Shown: positions 7,020 through 14,618 of the stretch, piece by piece | Layout: each line of letters starts with the position of its first letter | Position numbering within the stretch: the first letter of the stretch is position 1 | From: Myxococcales bacterium | Lineage (GTDB): Bacteria > Myxococcota_C > UBA6777 | NCBI GenBank assembly: GCA_027005175.1 | Contig: JALTMC010000245.1 | Span: 4,401 to 21,390 of the forward strand | Length of the DNA: 16,990 nucleotides | Reading direction: 5' to 3' | The notes under the pieces: model-generated | Told to the model about the DNA's origin: nothing | The model's database searches: none | The model's input: only the letters and a program-made list of their open reading frames with translations | Program-made: the position numbers and the translations under genes

Positions 7020-7916
7020 TTAGTAGTGCCATGGGAAGGGGGAGTAATCTTGGGGTCTTTTTTCGAGGAAGGCGTCGCGTCCTTCGGTGGCTTCGTCGGT
7101 ACCGTAGGCGAGGCGTGTTGCTTCTCCGGCGAACAATTGTTGGCCGACCATGCCATCATCGATCATATTGAAGCCAAATTTGAGCATCCGCATGGCTGTG
7201 GGGCTCTTGTGATTGATCAGGCGGGCCCATTCGAGGGCAACATCTTCGAGCTGTACGTGAGGGACAGCTGCGTTCACCATGCCCATGGCTGCGGCTTCTT
7301 CGGCGGAGTAATTGAGGCCGAGAAAGAAGATCTCACGGGCTTTTTTCTGCCCGACTTGTCGGGCGAGCAGTGCTGATCCATAGCCAGAGTCAAAGCTCGC
7401 AACATCGGGGTCTGTTTGTTTGAAGACGGCATGTTCTTGGCTTGCCAGAGTCATATCGCATATAACATGGAGACTATGCCCTCCCCCGACAGCCCAACCG
7501 GGAACAACGGCGATGACGATTTTTGGCATAAAGCGGATCAGGCGTTGAACTTCAAGAATATGAAGACGTCCCAGACGTCCGGGATCGATAGTTCCTTTTT
7601 CGTCGTCTTCGTACTTGTAACCATCTTTTCCTCGGATACGTTGGTCGCCACCGGAGCAAAAGGCCCAGCCACCATCTTTGGGAGAGGGACCGTTTCCTGT
7701 GAGCAACACACACCCCACATCGGTGGTCATTCGTGCATGGTCGAGAACACGGTAGAGTTCATCAACAGTGTGGGGTCGAAAGGCATTTCGAACTTCAGGT
7801 CGATTAAAAGCGACCCGAACGGTACCATGGTCAAGCGCGCGATGGTATGTAATATCTGTCAAAGAGAAACCTTCGACCTCTTTCCACAATGCTGGATTAA
7901 AGATATCTGAAACCAT
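7020..7916 (-). CDS. menB: 1,4-dihydroxy-2-naphthoyl-CoA synthase
   Basis: MenB is a crotonase-fold enzyme that closes o-succinylbenzoyl-CoA into DHNA-CoA. The protein has 298 residues and is highly conserved along its length: DITYHRA at 21-27, RPEVRNAFRPHTVDELYR at 39-56, TGNGPSPKDGGWAFCSGGDQR at 73-93, GWAVGGGHSLH at 140-150 (oxyanion region), QTDPDVASFDSGYGS at 167-181 and a terminal KRPQDYSPFPWHY. The Asp in QTDPD occupies the position that is Gly in E. coli-type enzymes, which use bicarbonate; this suggests the bicarbonate-independent type. The ATG at 7916 has AGAAGGAG eight bases upstream. The frame is open further but would run into aroB. It is on the men strand but separated from aroF by 361 bp. 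Confidence 0.97.
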   Translation of the reverse strand: MVSDIFNPALWKEVEGFSLTDITYHRALDHGTVRVAFNRPEVRNAFRPHTVDELYRVLDHARMTTDVGCVLLTGNGPSPKDGGWAFCSGGDQRIRGKDGYKYEDDEKGTIDPGRLGRLHILEVQRLIRFMPKIVIAVVPGWAVGGGHSLHVICDMTLASQEHAVFKQTDPDVASFDSGYGSALLARQVGQKKAREIFFLGLNYSAEEAAAMGMVNAAVPHVQLEDVALEWARLINHKSPTAMRMLKFGFNMIDDGMVGQQLFAGEATRLAYGTDEATEGRDAFLEKRPQDYSPFPWHY

Positions 7917-7962
7917 TCTGTATACTCCTTCTAAGAAAAAACCACGATTGGGGAGATTCGAC
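7917..7962. promoter_or_regulatory. 46-bp divergent menB-aroB control region
   Basis: Both ribosome sites lie in this interval: AGAAGGAG for menB (minus) and GGGGAG at 7950-7955 for aroB (plus, 7 bases from its ATG). TATACT at 7921-7926 is a good -10 for aroB, though its -35 (around TTAAAG at 7897) is poor and lies inside menB. A perfect TTGACA on the minus strand lies inside aroB at 7969-7964 but has no matching -10. Promoters must extend into the coding regions. Confidence 0.4.
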
Positions 7963-9078
7963 ATGTCAACAACGTTGGAGATTGTCGTTCCGACATCATC
8001 CGCCGACATCCGTTATCCGATATGGATCGGCCATCACCTGCTTCACCGCCTGGAAGAGCTGTTCAACCTCGATCGCTATTCCAATGTCACCATCCTGAGT
8101 GACACACAGATCGCACCACATTGGTTGGCAGAGCTTCGTTCAGGAACACTGAAAGACACAGGAGTCTGTCTTTTGCCGCCGGGAGAATCGCACAAAACAA
8201 TGGAGGCTGTCCAACAGATTTGGAGTCACCTTCACAAAGAAGGCTGTGATCGACACTCTTTGCTCCTCAATTTAGGAGGTGGAGTGATTGGAGATCTCGG
8301 TGGATTTGCTGCCAGCACCTATATGCGTGGTATTGATTTCTTACAGATCCCAACCACCCTGCTCTCTCAGGTCGATGCCAGCGTCGGTGGAAAAGTAGGA
8401 TGTAACTTTGCAGGGGTGAAGAACCTGGTAGGAGCTTTCAACCAACCCCAAGGTGTCTTAATCGACACAGAGCTACTCCGCACACTTCCACAAAGAGAGT
8501 ACCAGTCAGGATGGGGCGAGATCATCAAACATGCCCTGATTCAAGATCGAGAATACCTCGATGAGATCCTGGCATTCAAAGCAGGGCCACCCAGCTCGGG
8601 TTCCCCGTTAGCTGCGATAATTGAGCGTTCCTGTCGCCTCAAAGCAGCAGTGATTGAGCAAGACGAGAAGGAGTCGGGGCTACGTAAGATACTGAACTTT
8701 GGTCATACGGTAGGTCATGCTTTGGAGTCACTCTCACACCAAACAGGCCAACCTCTTCTCCACGGTGAAGCGGTTGGCCTGGGAATGATCGCTGAAGCAG
8801 AAATATCCGTAGCATCGGGGTATTTACAGCCTTCCGATGTGTTGTTGGTAGAGCAAGCACTGCAACACTTCAACCTGCCCCTACGTATCGATGAGCCTAT
8901 TCCATGGCGTGCTCTTCGAGCACAGATGCTAACAGACAAAAAGAATGTAAAGGGCCAGATGCGATGGACACTTTTGGCCGAAGTAGGCCAAGCCATCTTT
9001 GATGTACAAGTGGAAGAAGATCTCGTAGAACAAAGTGTACAACGTCTGTGGACGACAGCATCAGGTCATATGCGATAG
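7963..9078 (+). CDS. aroB: 3-dehydroquinate synthase
   Basis: AroB is the second enzyme of the shikimate pathway; it uses NAD and a divalent metal to cyclise DAHP to 3-dehydroquinate. The protein has 371 residues, normal for the family. Motifs: GGGVIGDLGGFAAS at 105-118 (NAD site), IPTTLLSQVDASVGGK at 129-144, GWGEIIKH at 183-190 (metal ligand Glu186), NFGHTVGHALES at 245-256 (His248), LLHGEAVGLGM at 265-275 (His267) and DKKNVKG at 325-331. The ATG at 7963 has GGGGAG seven bases upstream; an open frame back to 7768 is antisense to menB and is discarded. It diverges from menB and converges with radD. Confidence 0.97.
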   Translation: MSTTLEIVVPTSSADIRYPIWIGHHLLHRLEELFNLDRYSNVTILSDTQIAPHWLAELRSGTLKDTGVCLLPPGESHKTMEAVQQIWSHLHKEGCDRHSLLLNLGGGVIGDLGGFAASTYMRGIDFLQIPTTLLSQVDASVGGKVGCNFAGVKNLVGAFNQPQGVLIDTELLRTLPQREYQSGWGEIIKHALIQDREYLDEILAFKAGPPSSGSPLAAIIERSCRLKAAVIEQDEKESGLRKILNFGHTVGHALESLSHQTGQPLLHGEAVGLGMIAEAEISVASGYLQPSDVLLVEQALQHFNLPLRIDEPIPWRALRAQMLTDKKNVKGQMRWTLLAEVGQAIFDVQVEEDLVEQSVQRLWTTASGHMR

Positions 9079-9161
9079 ACACAAGTATAGCCTCAAAATG
9101 GGTCATTGACCACCGAGAAATGGAGTGGCTTGCCCGAATGATTGAGGTGCTTCCTATCGTC

Positions 9162-10925
9162 TTATCCTGCGTCGTCGGCTTTTCGGTAGGGGCCTTTGTA
9201 ATCAAAGATCTTTTGGTGGATTTTCCAAAACCGTCCATCTTTACGAGCGATGACAAAGTCTGGGCGGCGGAACCTATCTTTGACCGCGAGCACTTGTTCC
9301 ACATCTTTGACCCAAAAAGGCTGGCCTGGAAGCTTGTAGTGAAGGCGCACAAATCTGTGAAAAAAAGCACCTCGTTGGGCGGCCGTATCCATACGGTAAT
9401 ACTCCTCAAGCTCGGAGCCATCTTCATCATAGTACGTGATCTTCAAACTGGGTTCGTTGTTGGCTTTGTGATGAATCGTGAGATCCATCCAGCTACAACG
9501 GAGCACTTTGCTGTTCTTCCCTTGGAGCGCATCGCGTAATTTCTTATCCGGGTCTACCAGCACCTGTTTGCATTGGTTGCACTGTCGTGCGGCGATGTCA
9601 TTCTCTGCGCCACAGTTGCCACACTCTTTAAAGCGAAAGCGAAAGTCACAAAACTTCTTGTCACCGTCCACCTCAGCAAAGCCCTGACACTTTCGCCCGT
9701 AATGCTCCATCAAACGCCCTTCCCTATCAAGTTTCCCCCAAAACGTATTGGTAAATCCACACTGAGGACAAACCACCTCAACGGGTTCTGTGTTTGGATT
9801 GGGGCGAGGAGATCCGACCTCAGGTGAGTACAAGTCGTATCCGTTGCAGGCGTAATCAAGCACCAAGCAATCTTGTTTGTCGGGAGCAAGTCGCAAACCT
9901 CGTCCAACGATTTGTTGGTACAAACTAATAGACTCTGTGGGTCGTAAGATGGCAATCATATCCACATGCGGAGCATCAAATCCTGTCGTCAGCACCGAGA
10001 CATTAACCAGGTATTTAATGTCTTGGTTCTTAAATGCCTGGATCGTCTTGTCTCGCTCCTGAGAGGCTGTTTCACCGATGATCAAGGCTGTTTGTTCGTT
10101 CGGTAGATAGGACACGATCTCTTTGGCATGTGCAACCGTAGACGCAAAGAGCATCACTCCTTTACGATCGTGAGACAACTCGATGACCTGCTCGATAATT
10201 TGAGGTGTGACACGTCGATCACCTTGAATCACACGATTCATATCAGCTTCCGTATACCGACCGCTGGGGCTGGGTTTCAGCGACTGAAAATCATACTGTG
10301 CGGCAAGCACATCCACCACTCTTGCCGGCGTCAGATAGCCTCTTTGAATTAAGGTTCGCAGAGGTAGCTCATACACACAACTGTAAAATAATTTATGCTC
10401 TTTGGTGCGTACTTTTCCCAGGTGGTGATAACTGTAGATCCAGCCTGTTCCCATACGATAAGGTGTTGCAGTGAGTCCAAGAATACAGAGCTTTGGATTG
10501 GTCGTAAGGAGGTGTCGCAACACTTGCTGGTACTGGCTGTCGGAGTCCTCTGCGACACGATGACATTCATCGATGATCAGCAAAGAGTAGCTTTGGTCGA
10601 ACCGGTCCAGATTTCGAGCCACAGACTGTACGCTGCCAAAGACGACCTTTCCTTGTGACTCTTTGCGCTTCAAACCTGCTGCAAAGATGTCACCGACCAA
10701 GCCCCAAGCTTCGTACTTTGCGTGATTTTGCTCCACAAGCTCTTTCACATGAGCCAACACCAACACTTTGCCTTGGGCCTTTCGACCCAACTCAGCGATC
10801 ACCAAACTCTTCCCTGCACCGGTTGGAAGGACCACCACTACAGGCTCAAGGCTCTCCCTAAAATGATGGAGTACGGCTTCTACAGCTTCTGTTTGATAAT
10901 CCCGAAGCTGAAACCCTTTTGACAT
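9162..10925 (-). CDS. radD: RadD/YejH-type DEAD/DEAH-box repair helicase
   Basis: This is a superfamily 2 ATPase of 587 residues that aligns, as I remember it, nearly end to end with E. coli RadD (YejH, 586 residues), a protein acting in double-strand-break repair and late RecA-dependent recombination. Domain 1 has PTGAGKS at 34-40, DECH at 119-122 and TATP at 152-155; domain 2 has TTGFDAPH at 313-320 and [12 protein letters not shown] at 337-348. A zinc-binding region follows, with Cys at 386, 389, 413, 426, 435, 438, 449 and 452, then the RadD-specific tail ([15 protein letters not shown]). The start at 10925 has AAGGA seven bases upstream, better than the far upstream alternative at 10982. 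It converges with aroB, 83 bp away, and seems unrelated to the men genes. Confidence 0.93.
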   Translation of the reverse strand: MSKGFQLRDYQTEAVEAVLHHFRESLEPVVVVLPTGAGKSLVIAELGRKAQGKVLVLAHVKELVEQNHAKYEAWGLVGDIFAAGLKRKESQGKVVFGSVQSVARNLDRFDQSYSLLIIDECHRVAEDSDSQYQQVLRHLLTTNPKLCILGLTATPYRMGTGWIYSYHHLGKVRTKEHKLFYSCVYELPLRTLIQRGYLTPARVVDVLAAQYDFQSLKPSPSGRYTEADMNRVIQGDRRVTPQIIEQVIELSHDRKGVMLFASTVAHAKEIVSYLPNEQTALIIGETASQERDKTIQAFKNQDIKYLVNVSVLTTGFDAPHVDMIAILRPTESISLYQQIVGRGLRLAPDKQDCLVLDYACNGYDLYSPEVGSPRPNPNTEPVEVVCPQCGFTNTFWGKLDREGRLMEHYGRKCQGFAEVDGDKKFCDFRFRFKECGNCGAENDIAARQCNQCKQVLVDPDKKLRDALQGKNSKVLRCSWMDLTIHHKANNEPSLKITYYDEDGSELEEYYRMDTAAQRGAFFHRFVRLHYKLPGQPFWVKDVEQVLAVKDRFRRPDFVIARKDGRFWKIHQKIFDYKGPYRKADDAG

Positions 10926-11096
10926 TATGACATCCTTCATCAAAGACAAGAAATTCAAACATCGATGCCTGGTAACTAGCAACCCAACCTATCACAAGCA
11001 CCACGACAAGCGAGTATGAAAAAGAATAGAGTCAAATCCAATGAGGCGAACGCTAACAGCAAGGCAGGGCGGCAGGAGGTCCGCATCCTATCCGAG
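10926..11096. other. Intergenic region between radD and the TSUP gene
   Basis: The 171 bp hold no clear gene or terminator. A 29-codon plus-strand frame (11016-11105) lacks a ribosome site. The radD promoter should lie here, but no good -35/-10 pair was picked out. Confidence 0.4.
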
Positions 11097-11816
11097 TTAG
11101 GTTAGGGCAAGAACCCCACCCATGACAAGTAAGAATGTGTAGATAAGGTTGTCAAACGTGCCGGGTTTGATCTTGCTTTGCAGTTTGGTCCCAAGGGCAA
11201 TGGCAAGTAGCACTCCAGGGATGGACCAGCCAAAGAGTTGAAAGAGGTGGGTTGTCCAAAGTCCTGTCATGCCATGCCCGATCACGATAAAAAAGCCTGT
11301 GGGAAGAAAGTAGCCTTGCATTGTGGCAACAAATCGCTCGGGTGACCAGCGACAAAAAGTAGCAAACATCACAATGGGAGGGCCATTGATATTGTAGGCA
11401 CCACCAAGCGCTCCCGCGAACAACCCCGCGAGATACGACCAACCTGGATGTTTGAGTTTGGGTCCTTTCGGGCGGTAGAGAGAGTACAGCGCAAAGCCAA
11501 CAATGAACAGCCCCAGCATCTTTTTTACGACATTCTCGGGGAACGATGCGAGAGCAAACAAGCCGAACGGAATCCCCGCGATGGAGGCGAGGATAAGACG
11601 CCATACTGCGGTGATATCAACCTGACGCCAACTCCGCCAAAGAATTCCGATACCGATGGTAATCGCGACCAACGCCACAAGGGGAGTTGCGGTCTTGATG
11701 TTGAGCAGTAAAGGCAATACAGCCATCGCAAGGAGGGAGTCGCCAAAGCCGATCGTTGAGCGTACAAAAGCTGCGACAAAGAGGGTGAGACAGACCAGAA
11801 AGAGAAGTGTCACCAC
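11097..11816 (-). CDS. TSUP (TauE/SafE) family membrane permease
   Basis: This is a 239-residue, strongly hydrophobic inner-membrane protein with about eight predicted helices. The two halves carry the family's conserved loops: STIGFGDS at 20-27 and GALGGAYNINGPPIVMF at 135-151. TSUP proteins move sulfite, sulfoacetate, taurine or other sulfur-containing or organic anions; the substrate cannot be read from the sequence, and no sulfur-metabolism gene is nearby. The start is GTG at 11816 (or the next GTG), with GGAG four to seven bases upstream. It lies downstream of the SEC-C gene on the same strand with about a 100-bp gap. Confidence 0.85.
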   Translation of the reverse strand: MVTLLFLVCLTLFVAAFVRSTIGFGDSLLAMAVLPLLLNIKTATPLVALVAITIGIGILWRSWRQVDITAVWRLILASIAGIPFGLFALASFPENVVKKMLGLFIVGFALYSLYRPKGPKLKHPGWSYLAGLFAGALGGAYNINGPPIVMFATFCRWSPERFVATMQGYFLPTGFFIVIGHGMTGLWTTHLFQLFGWSIPGVLLAIALGTKLQSKIKPGTFDNLIYTFLLVMGGVLALT

Positions 11817-11917
11817 TGCACTCCAGGGTTACGTGGGGGGGTATGTTGGCAGGCAATGGGGTTGGATGGGCTGGTGGAGAATCCTGACAAACTCACACGT
11901 CCATTCGTGGGGAGGGA

Positions 11918-12121
11918 TTACACTTCCCAGTTCTCTCGTTGCCAGAGTTTACAGCGAGGAGCCTTGACCTGCGCGCCTTCTTGGCCTTCTTTTTCGAGGT
12001 ACTGTTTTGCGTGGCTCCAATGTCCTCTTTGCTGACGAGTGCTTTGCAGAATCTTGCAACACTTCTTATACTTCTTTCCGCTTCCACATCGACAGTCCTC
12101 ATCGCGGCGTCGCTTCGACAT
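11918..12121 (-). CDS. Small SEC-C motif zinc-binding protein
   Basis: This 67-residue basic protein has the SEC-C zinc knuckle near its N-terminus: CRCGSGKKYKKCC at 10-22 (C-x-C-x8-C-C), the motif also found at the C-terminus of SecA. Here it stands alone, followed by a charged, helical-looking tail without recognised motifs. The start at ATG 12121 is preceded by AAGAGG six bases upstream; the frame is open to 12157 but those codons lack a ribosome site. SEC-C mini-proteins are widespread and poorly understood; zinc or nucleic-acid binding is inferred only from the motif. It follows the TLDc gene by about 90 bp on the same strand. Confidence 0.8.
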   Translation of the reverse strand: MSKRRRDEDCRCGSGKKYKKCCKILQSTRQQRGHWSHAKQYLEKEGQEGAQVKAPRCKLWQRENWEV

Positions 12122-12213
12122 CACATACCTCTTCTCTGTGTTACTTTTGGGAAACAATCTTTGTATTTCTCGCTTCCCTTATACGAGGTGGTATGCTTTT
12201 GGTTCACTCTCTG

Positions 12214-13026
12214 TCAAGGGGCCTTGTAGTAGACCTCAATTTCATTAACAACGGGAGTATAGGTTCCACAAAAGTCGTCGCGACATTGGCTGCTCGTATA
12301 AGCACCGACTCGACACTGGTAATTGTGACCGAGATTACAGTAAGTACCCGTACCAAGAGTGCTATATCTACCGAGATAAAGATCGTGTCCACCACCCCAA
12401 GTCGGACCATAAGCATTGTTACCGTACATATAACTTGTGTATCGGTAATGTGCATGTTTATAAGAGTTTGTCAGAGAGAACAAAAAGCTTGTGTTGTTGC
12501 CAAAGTAACTGTTGTTTGTATTCCAGGAGTGACTGGCATATCCTCCAATCAACCGGGCGTTGGACTGGCCTTTGTTCAATTGTACAACAGTAACGGTTGG
12601 ACCTTTGTTATCACAGCGACTGTGGAAGGTTGATGAATTGGCTCCATGAGTCGATCGGCGGTAGCATAGGAGCCAGTTTTGACCGGGAGTTCCTGTCCAG
12701 GTATTGATCTGCCTCATCTGTACGGTCGTAAGCAGATTTCCTCCCAAGAAGGCTCCTTTTTGGCATATCCCAGAATAACAGTAAAGCCCGGTAGAACACG
12801 TTGTTCCACACGCCCCACAATTGTTATTGTCTTGTTGTGTATTGACACAAGTACCGCCACATTTACTCCAGCCCGTTGGGCATGTAGAAGTACATGAACT
12901 TTGATAACAAACATCTGTGCTGCTGCATGTATGGGTACAACTTCCACAGTTCTTGGGGTCGGATTGAATGTCAATGCATTGCTTGGAGCAGAATCCTTGC
13001 CCCCCCTGTACAGCAAGTCCATACAA
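12214..13026 (-). CDS. Cys-rich repeat plus TLDc-domain protein, 5' end disrupted
   Basis: The frame encodes 270 residues. Residues 10-90 hold two Cys-rich repeats (DPKNCGSCTHTC; TGWSKCGGTCVN...NNCGACGTTC), typical of secreted proteins in Myxococcota-like bacteria. Residues ~100-270 read as a TLDc domain: WLLCYRRSTHG, FHSRCDNKGPTVTVVQL, LIGGYASHSW, SFLFSLTN, PTWGGGHDLYLG and a final NEIEVYYK. TLDc is best known from eukaryotic OXR1/NCOA7/TLDC proteins. No good start exists: the frame opens with TTG directly after a TGA, no signal peptide is visible, and a run of seven G (13000-13006) lies just inside. One extra G would join ATG 13022 to this frame; one fewer would join the upstream WD40 frame. 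The gene may thus be phase-variable, frameshifted or a pseudogene. Confidence 0.75.
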   Translation of the reverse strand: MYGLAVQGGQGFCSKQCIDIQSDPKNCGSCTHTCSSTDVCYQSSCTSTCPTGWSKCGGTCVNTQQDNNNCGACGTTCSTGLYCYSGICQKGAFLGGNLLTTVQMRQINTWTGTPGQNWLLCYRRSTHGANSSTFHSRCDNKGPTVTVVQLNKGQSNARLIGGYASHSWNTNNSYFGNNTSFLFSLTNSYKHAHYRYTSYMYGNNAYGPTWGGGHDLYLGRYSTLGTGTYCNLGHNYQCRVGAYTSSQCRDDFCGTYTPVVNEIEVYYKAP

Positions 13027-13377
13027 TCACTGTTTTGGTGCTGTCACCGGATGCAAGGATCGTTGTTCCAACAATTTTTACATGTTGTAAATTGGCCCGC
13101 CAGGTCTACCGTATCTTGGATTCGCGGTATGTAATTCTTGTTGAGTTGTCGATCCAAGGGTCAGTCCGTCGGGTCCATATTCCACACTTCGAACCGAGCC
13201 TGTATGACCTTTCAGTGTTTGCTGAAGTGCTCCTGTGCTAGCATCCCATATTCGAACTTCCTTATCGGAACCGGAGACAATGCTCTTTCCATCGATGCTG
13301 AAGAAATGATGAACTGGTTTCGCAATATTTTGCAATGTTGTCTTGGGTTTCCCTTTTGTGCTACAAAGAGAGCCTCT
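13027..13377 (-). pseudogene. WD40-repeat gene remnant in two reading frames
   Basis: Frame one (13377-13078, bounded by TAG and TAA) encodes one good WD40 repeat: FSIDGKSIVSGSDKEVRIWD, ending GHTGSVRSVEYGPDG. Frame two (13105 leftward) encodes TTILASGDSTKTVIVW, the second half of another repeat, and then runs into the Cys-rich gene out of frame at the seven-G run. A shift near 13105 would join the two. No start codon with a ribosome site is visible, and the 5' part beyond 13378 is lost; the divergent lipoprotein gene begins at 13402. It looks like the decayed N-terminal region of a WD40 protein, possibly once continuous with the Cys-rich/TLDc part. Confidence 0.65.
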
Positions 13378-13401
13378 CTAAAGACGATTGGAAGCCTTAT
13401 C

Positions 13402-13899
13402 ATGGTTCGACTGGTTATCATTGGTATATTCATCACCATATCAATAACGTCGGTGGGCTGTGCACCACAGAGATGTTGGTTGGAGGCTATCAACGTCACA
13501 TACACCTACAGCACCAGCTGCTCTGATGTGGGCAAGGAGCGTCGCGGGACGCTTACGTTCAGGACACCACTAGAGCAAACATCGATACAAGCTCGTCAGA
13601 TGGCTCTCACCACACAAGCCCAAATCGCTGGCTTGGAAGTGGAGGAGGTGTTGCTCGTTTGGAGTCAACCCAAATGCCCTTCCCCCACCAACAGCAAAGC
13701 CACTCCTCTCACCATACAAAACTACCAACGAATCACGCTTGCACCCAACAGTGGGACAAAGACTGTCCAAAGACTGCTTGTTTGTGAACCCATCGGAAGT
13801 AAGTCACCAGGAACAATAAAAAAGAACTTCTTGTTTGCTTGTCGCACAGGACAAAGCTCCCAAGCCGTTTGCACCTTTGAATTGGAGAAGAAAGAATGA
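13402..13899 (+). CDS. Putative lipoprotein of unknown function
   Basis: The protein has 165 residues with a lipoprotein signal peptide: MVRL, a hydrophobic stretch IIGIFITISIT, then lipobox SVGC with Cys20 as the expected lipidated residue. The mature part is about 145 residues, rich in Thr/Ser, with six further Cys, and has no domain I recognise. The start at 13402 has GGAAG seven bases upstream; the frame is open back to 13138, but that part is antisense to the WD40 remnant. Its stop overlaps the next start as ATGA, so it is almost certainly cotranslated with the LOG-family gene. Export to the envelope is a reasonable inference; the function is unknown. Confidence 0.75.
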   Translation: MVRLVIIGIFITISITSVGCAPQRCWLEAINVTYTYSTSCSDVGKERRGTLTFRTPLEQTSIQARQMALTTQAQIAGLEVEEVLLVWSQPKCPSPTNSKATPLTIQNYQRITLAPNSGTKTVQRLLVCEPIGSKSPGTIKKNFLFACRTGQSSQAVCTFELEKKE

Positions 13900-14606
13900 A
13901 GTATTTAAGACACAGTTGTAAGTCGGACTGTCTTTCAGACAACCCAGAAATACATGATGTCATAGAGAGCGCATTGCAGAATTTGTGGGGTGTCGCGAAT
14001 GAACTCTCGCGAATAAAACCAGCAAAGCCTAAGAATTACCGGGTTACTATTTTTGGTTCAGCCAGGATTCAGCCGGGGCAACCCTTGTATGAAGAGGCGA
14101 GACTTTTGGCCGAGGAATTAACTCTTTTGGGTTGTGACATTGTAACAGGAGGTGGTCCGGGATTAATGCAGGCCGCCAATGAAGGGTCACAAAAAGGCGA
14201 TCCCCTCAACCAATCCCGCTCGATTGGTATCCGTGTCGAGTTGCCTTTTGAACAGAATGCAAACCCTTTTGTTGAAGACTTGTATACCCACAAAACCTTC
14301 TTCACACGGCTCCATCAATTTGTCCGACTCTCCAATGCATTTGTGATTCTCAATGGGGGCATTGGAACCACACTTGAAACACTCCTGATCTGGCAACTGC
14401 TTCAAGTCCGACACATCGAACACATACCGCTGATCTTCGTAGGAGAGATGTGGAAAGACCTGGTCTCATGGGGACAAAAACATATGCTACAACACGAGCC
14501 CCCACTTGCCAGTCCCAAAGACTTCAATATCCCTATATGCGTAGACAATGTGACTCAGGCCCTCGAAAAGCTCACACCCTCCATCCAGGAGTTTAAGACA
14601 ACCTAA
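13896..14606 (+). CDS. LOG-family (cytokinin riboside phosphoribohydrolase-like) protein
   Basis: This is a 236-residue Rossmann-fold protein of the LOG/'lysine decarboxylase-like' family. Visible motifs: VTIFGSAR at 50-57, DIVTGGGPGLMQAANEGS at 81-98 (phosphate-binding loop) and LNGGIGTTLETLLIWQLLQ at 152-170, which stands for the family's PGGxGTxxE with Asn replacing Pro. Family members hydrolyse nucleoside 5'-monophosphates, releasing base and ribose 5-phosphate; some act on cytokinin ribotides or in nucleotide salvage. The N-terminal ~45 residues are an extension without known motifs. The ATG at 13896 overlaps the upstream lipoprotein stop by four bases. The link between an exported lipoprotein and a cytosolic hydrolase is not explained by known pathways. 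Confidence 0.88.
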   Translation: MKYLRHSCKSDCLSDNPEIHDVIESALQNLWGVANELSRIKPAKPKNYRVTIFGSARIQPGQPLYEEARLLAEELTLLGCDIVTGGGPGLMQAANEGSQKGDPLNQSRSIGIRVELPFEQNANPFVEDLYTHKTFFTRLHQFVRLSNAFVILNGGIGTTLETLLIWQLLQVRHIEHIPLIFVGEMWKDLVSWGQKHMLQHEPPLASPKDFNIPICVDNVTQALEKLTPSIQEFKTT

Positions 14607-14618
14607 GAAAAAGGGACG

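Noticed and set aside
6752-7159. 135-residue minus-strand frame rich in Asn, Pro and His
   Set aside because: It begins inside menB in another frame and consists mostly of translated 48-bp repeat; no independent start signal.
7768-7962. Upstream extension of the aroB frame
   Set aside because: It is antisense to the conserved menB N-terminus; the ATG at 7963 has a good ribosome site and matches AroB family length.
7964-7969. Perfect TTGACA on the minus strand as the menB -35
   Set aside because: No acceptable -10 lies 16-19 bases downstream, so it is not listed as a promoter.
9079-9161. Shared terminator between aroB and radD
   Set aside because: Only a tight GGTCA-T-TGACC inverted repeat without a T-run on either strand was seen.
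9048-9539. 163-residue plus-strand frame with hydrophobic stretches
   Set aside because: It overlaps the aroB end and is antisense to the conserved radD C-terminus.
11016-11105. 29-codon plus-strand ORF before the TSUP gene end
   Set aside because: No ribosome site, very short, overlaps the TSUP stop; no evidence of translation.
12007-12633. 208-residue Thr/Val-rich plus-strand frame
   Set aside because: It is antisense to the TLDc and SEC-C coding regions; its Thr/Ser/Val repeats mirror Gly/Asn/Tyr/Cys codons on the other strand.
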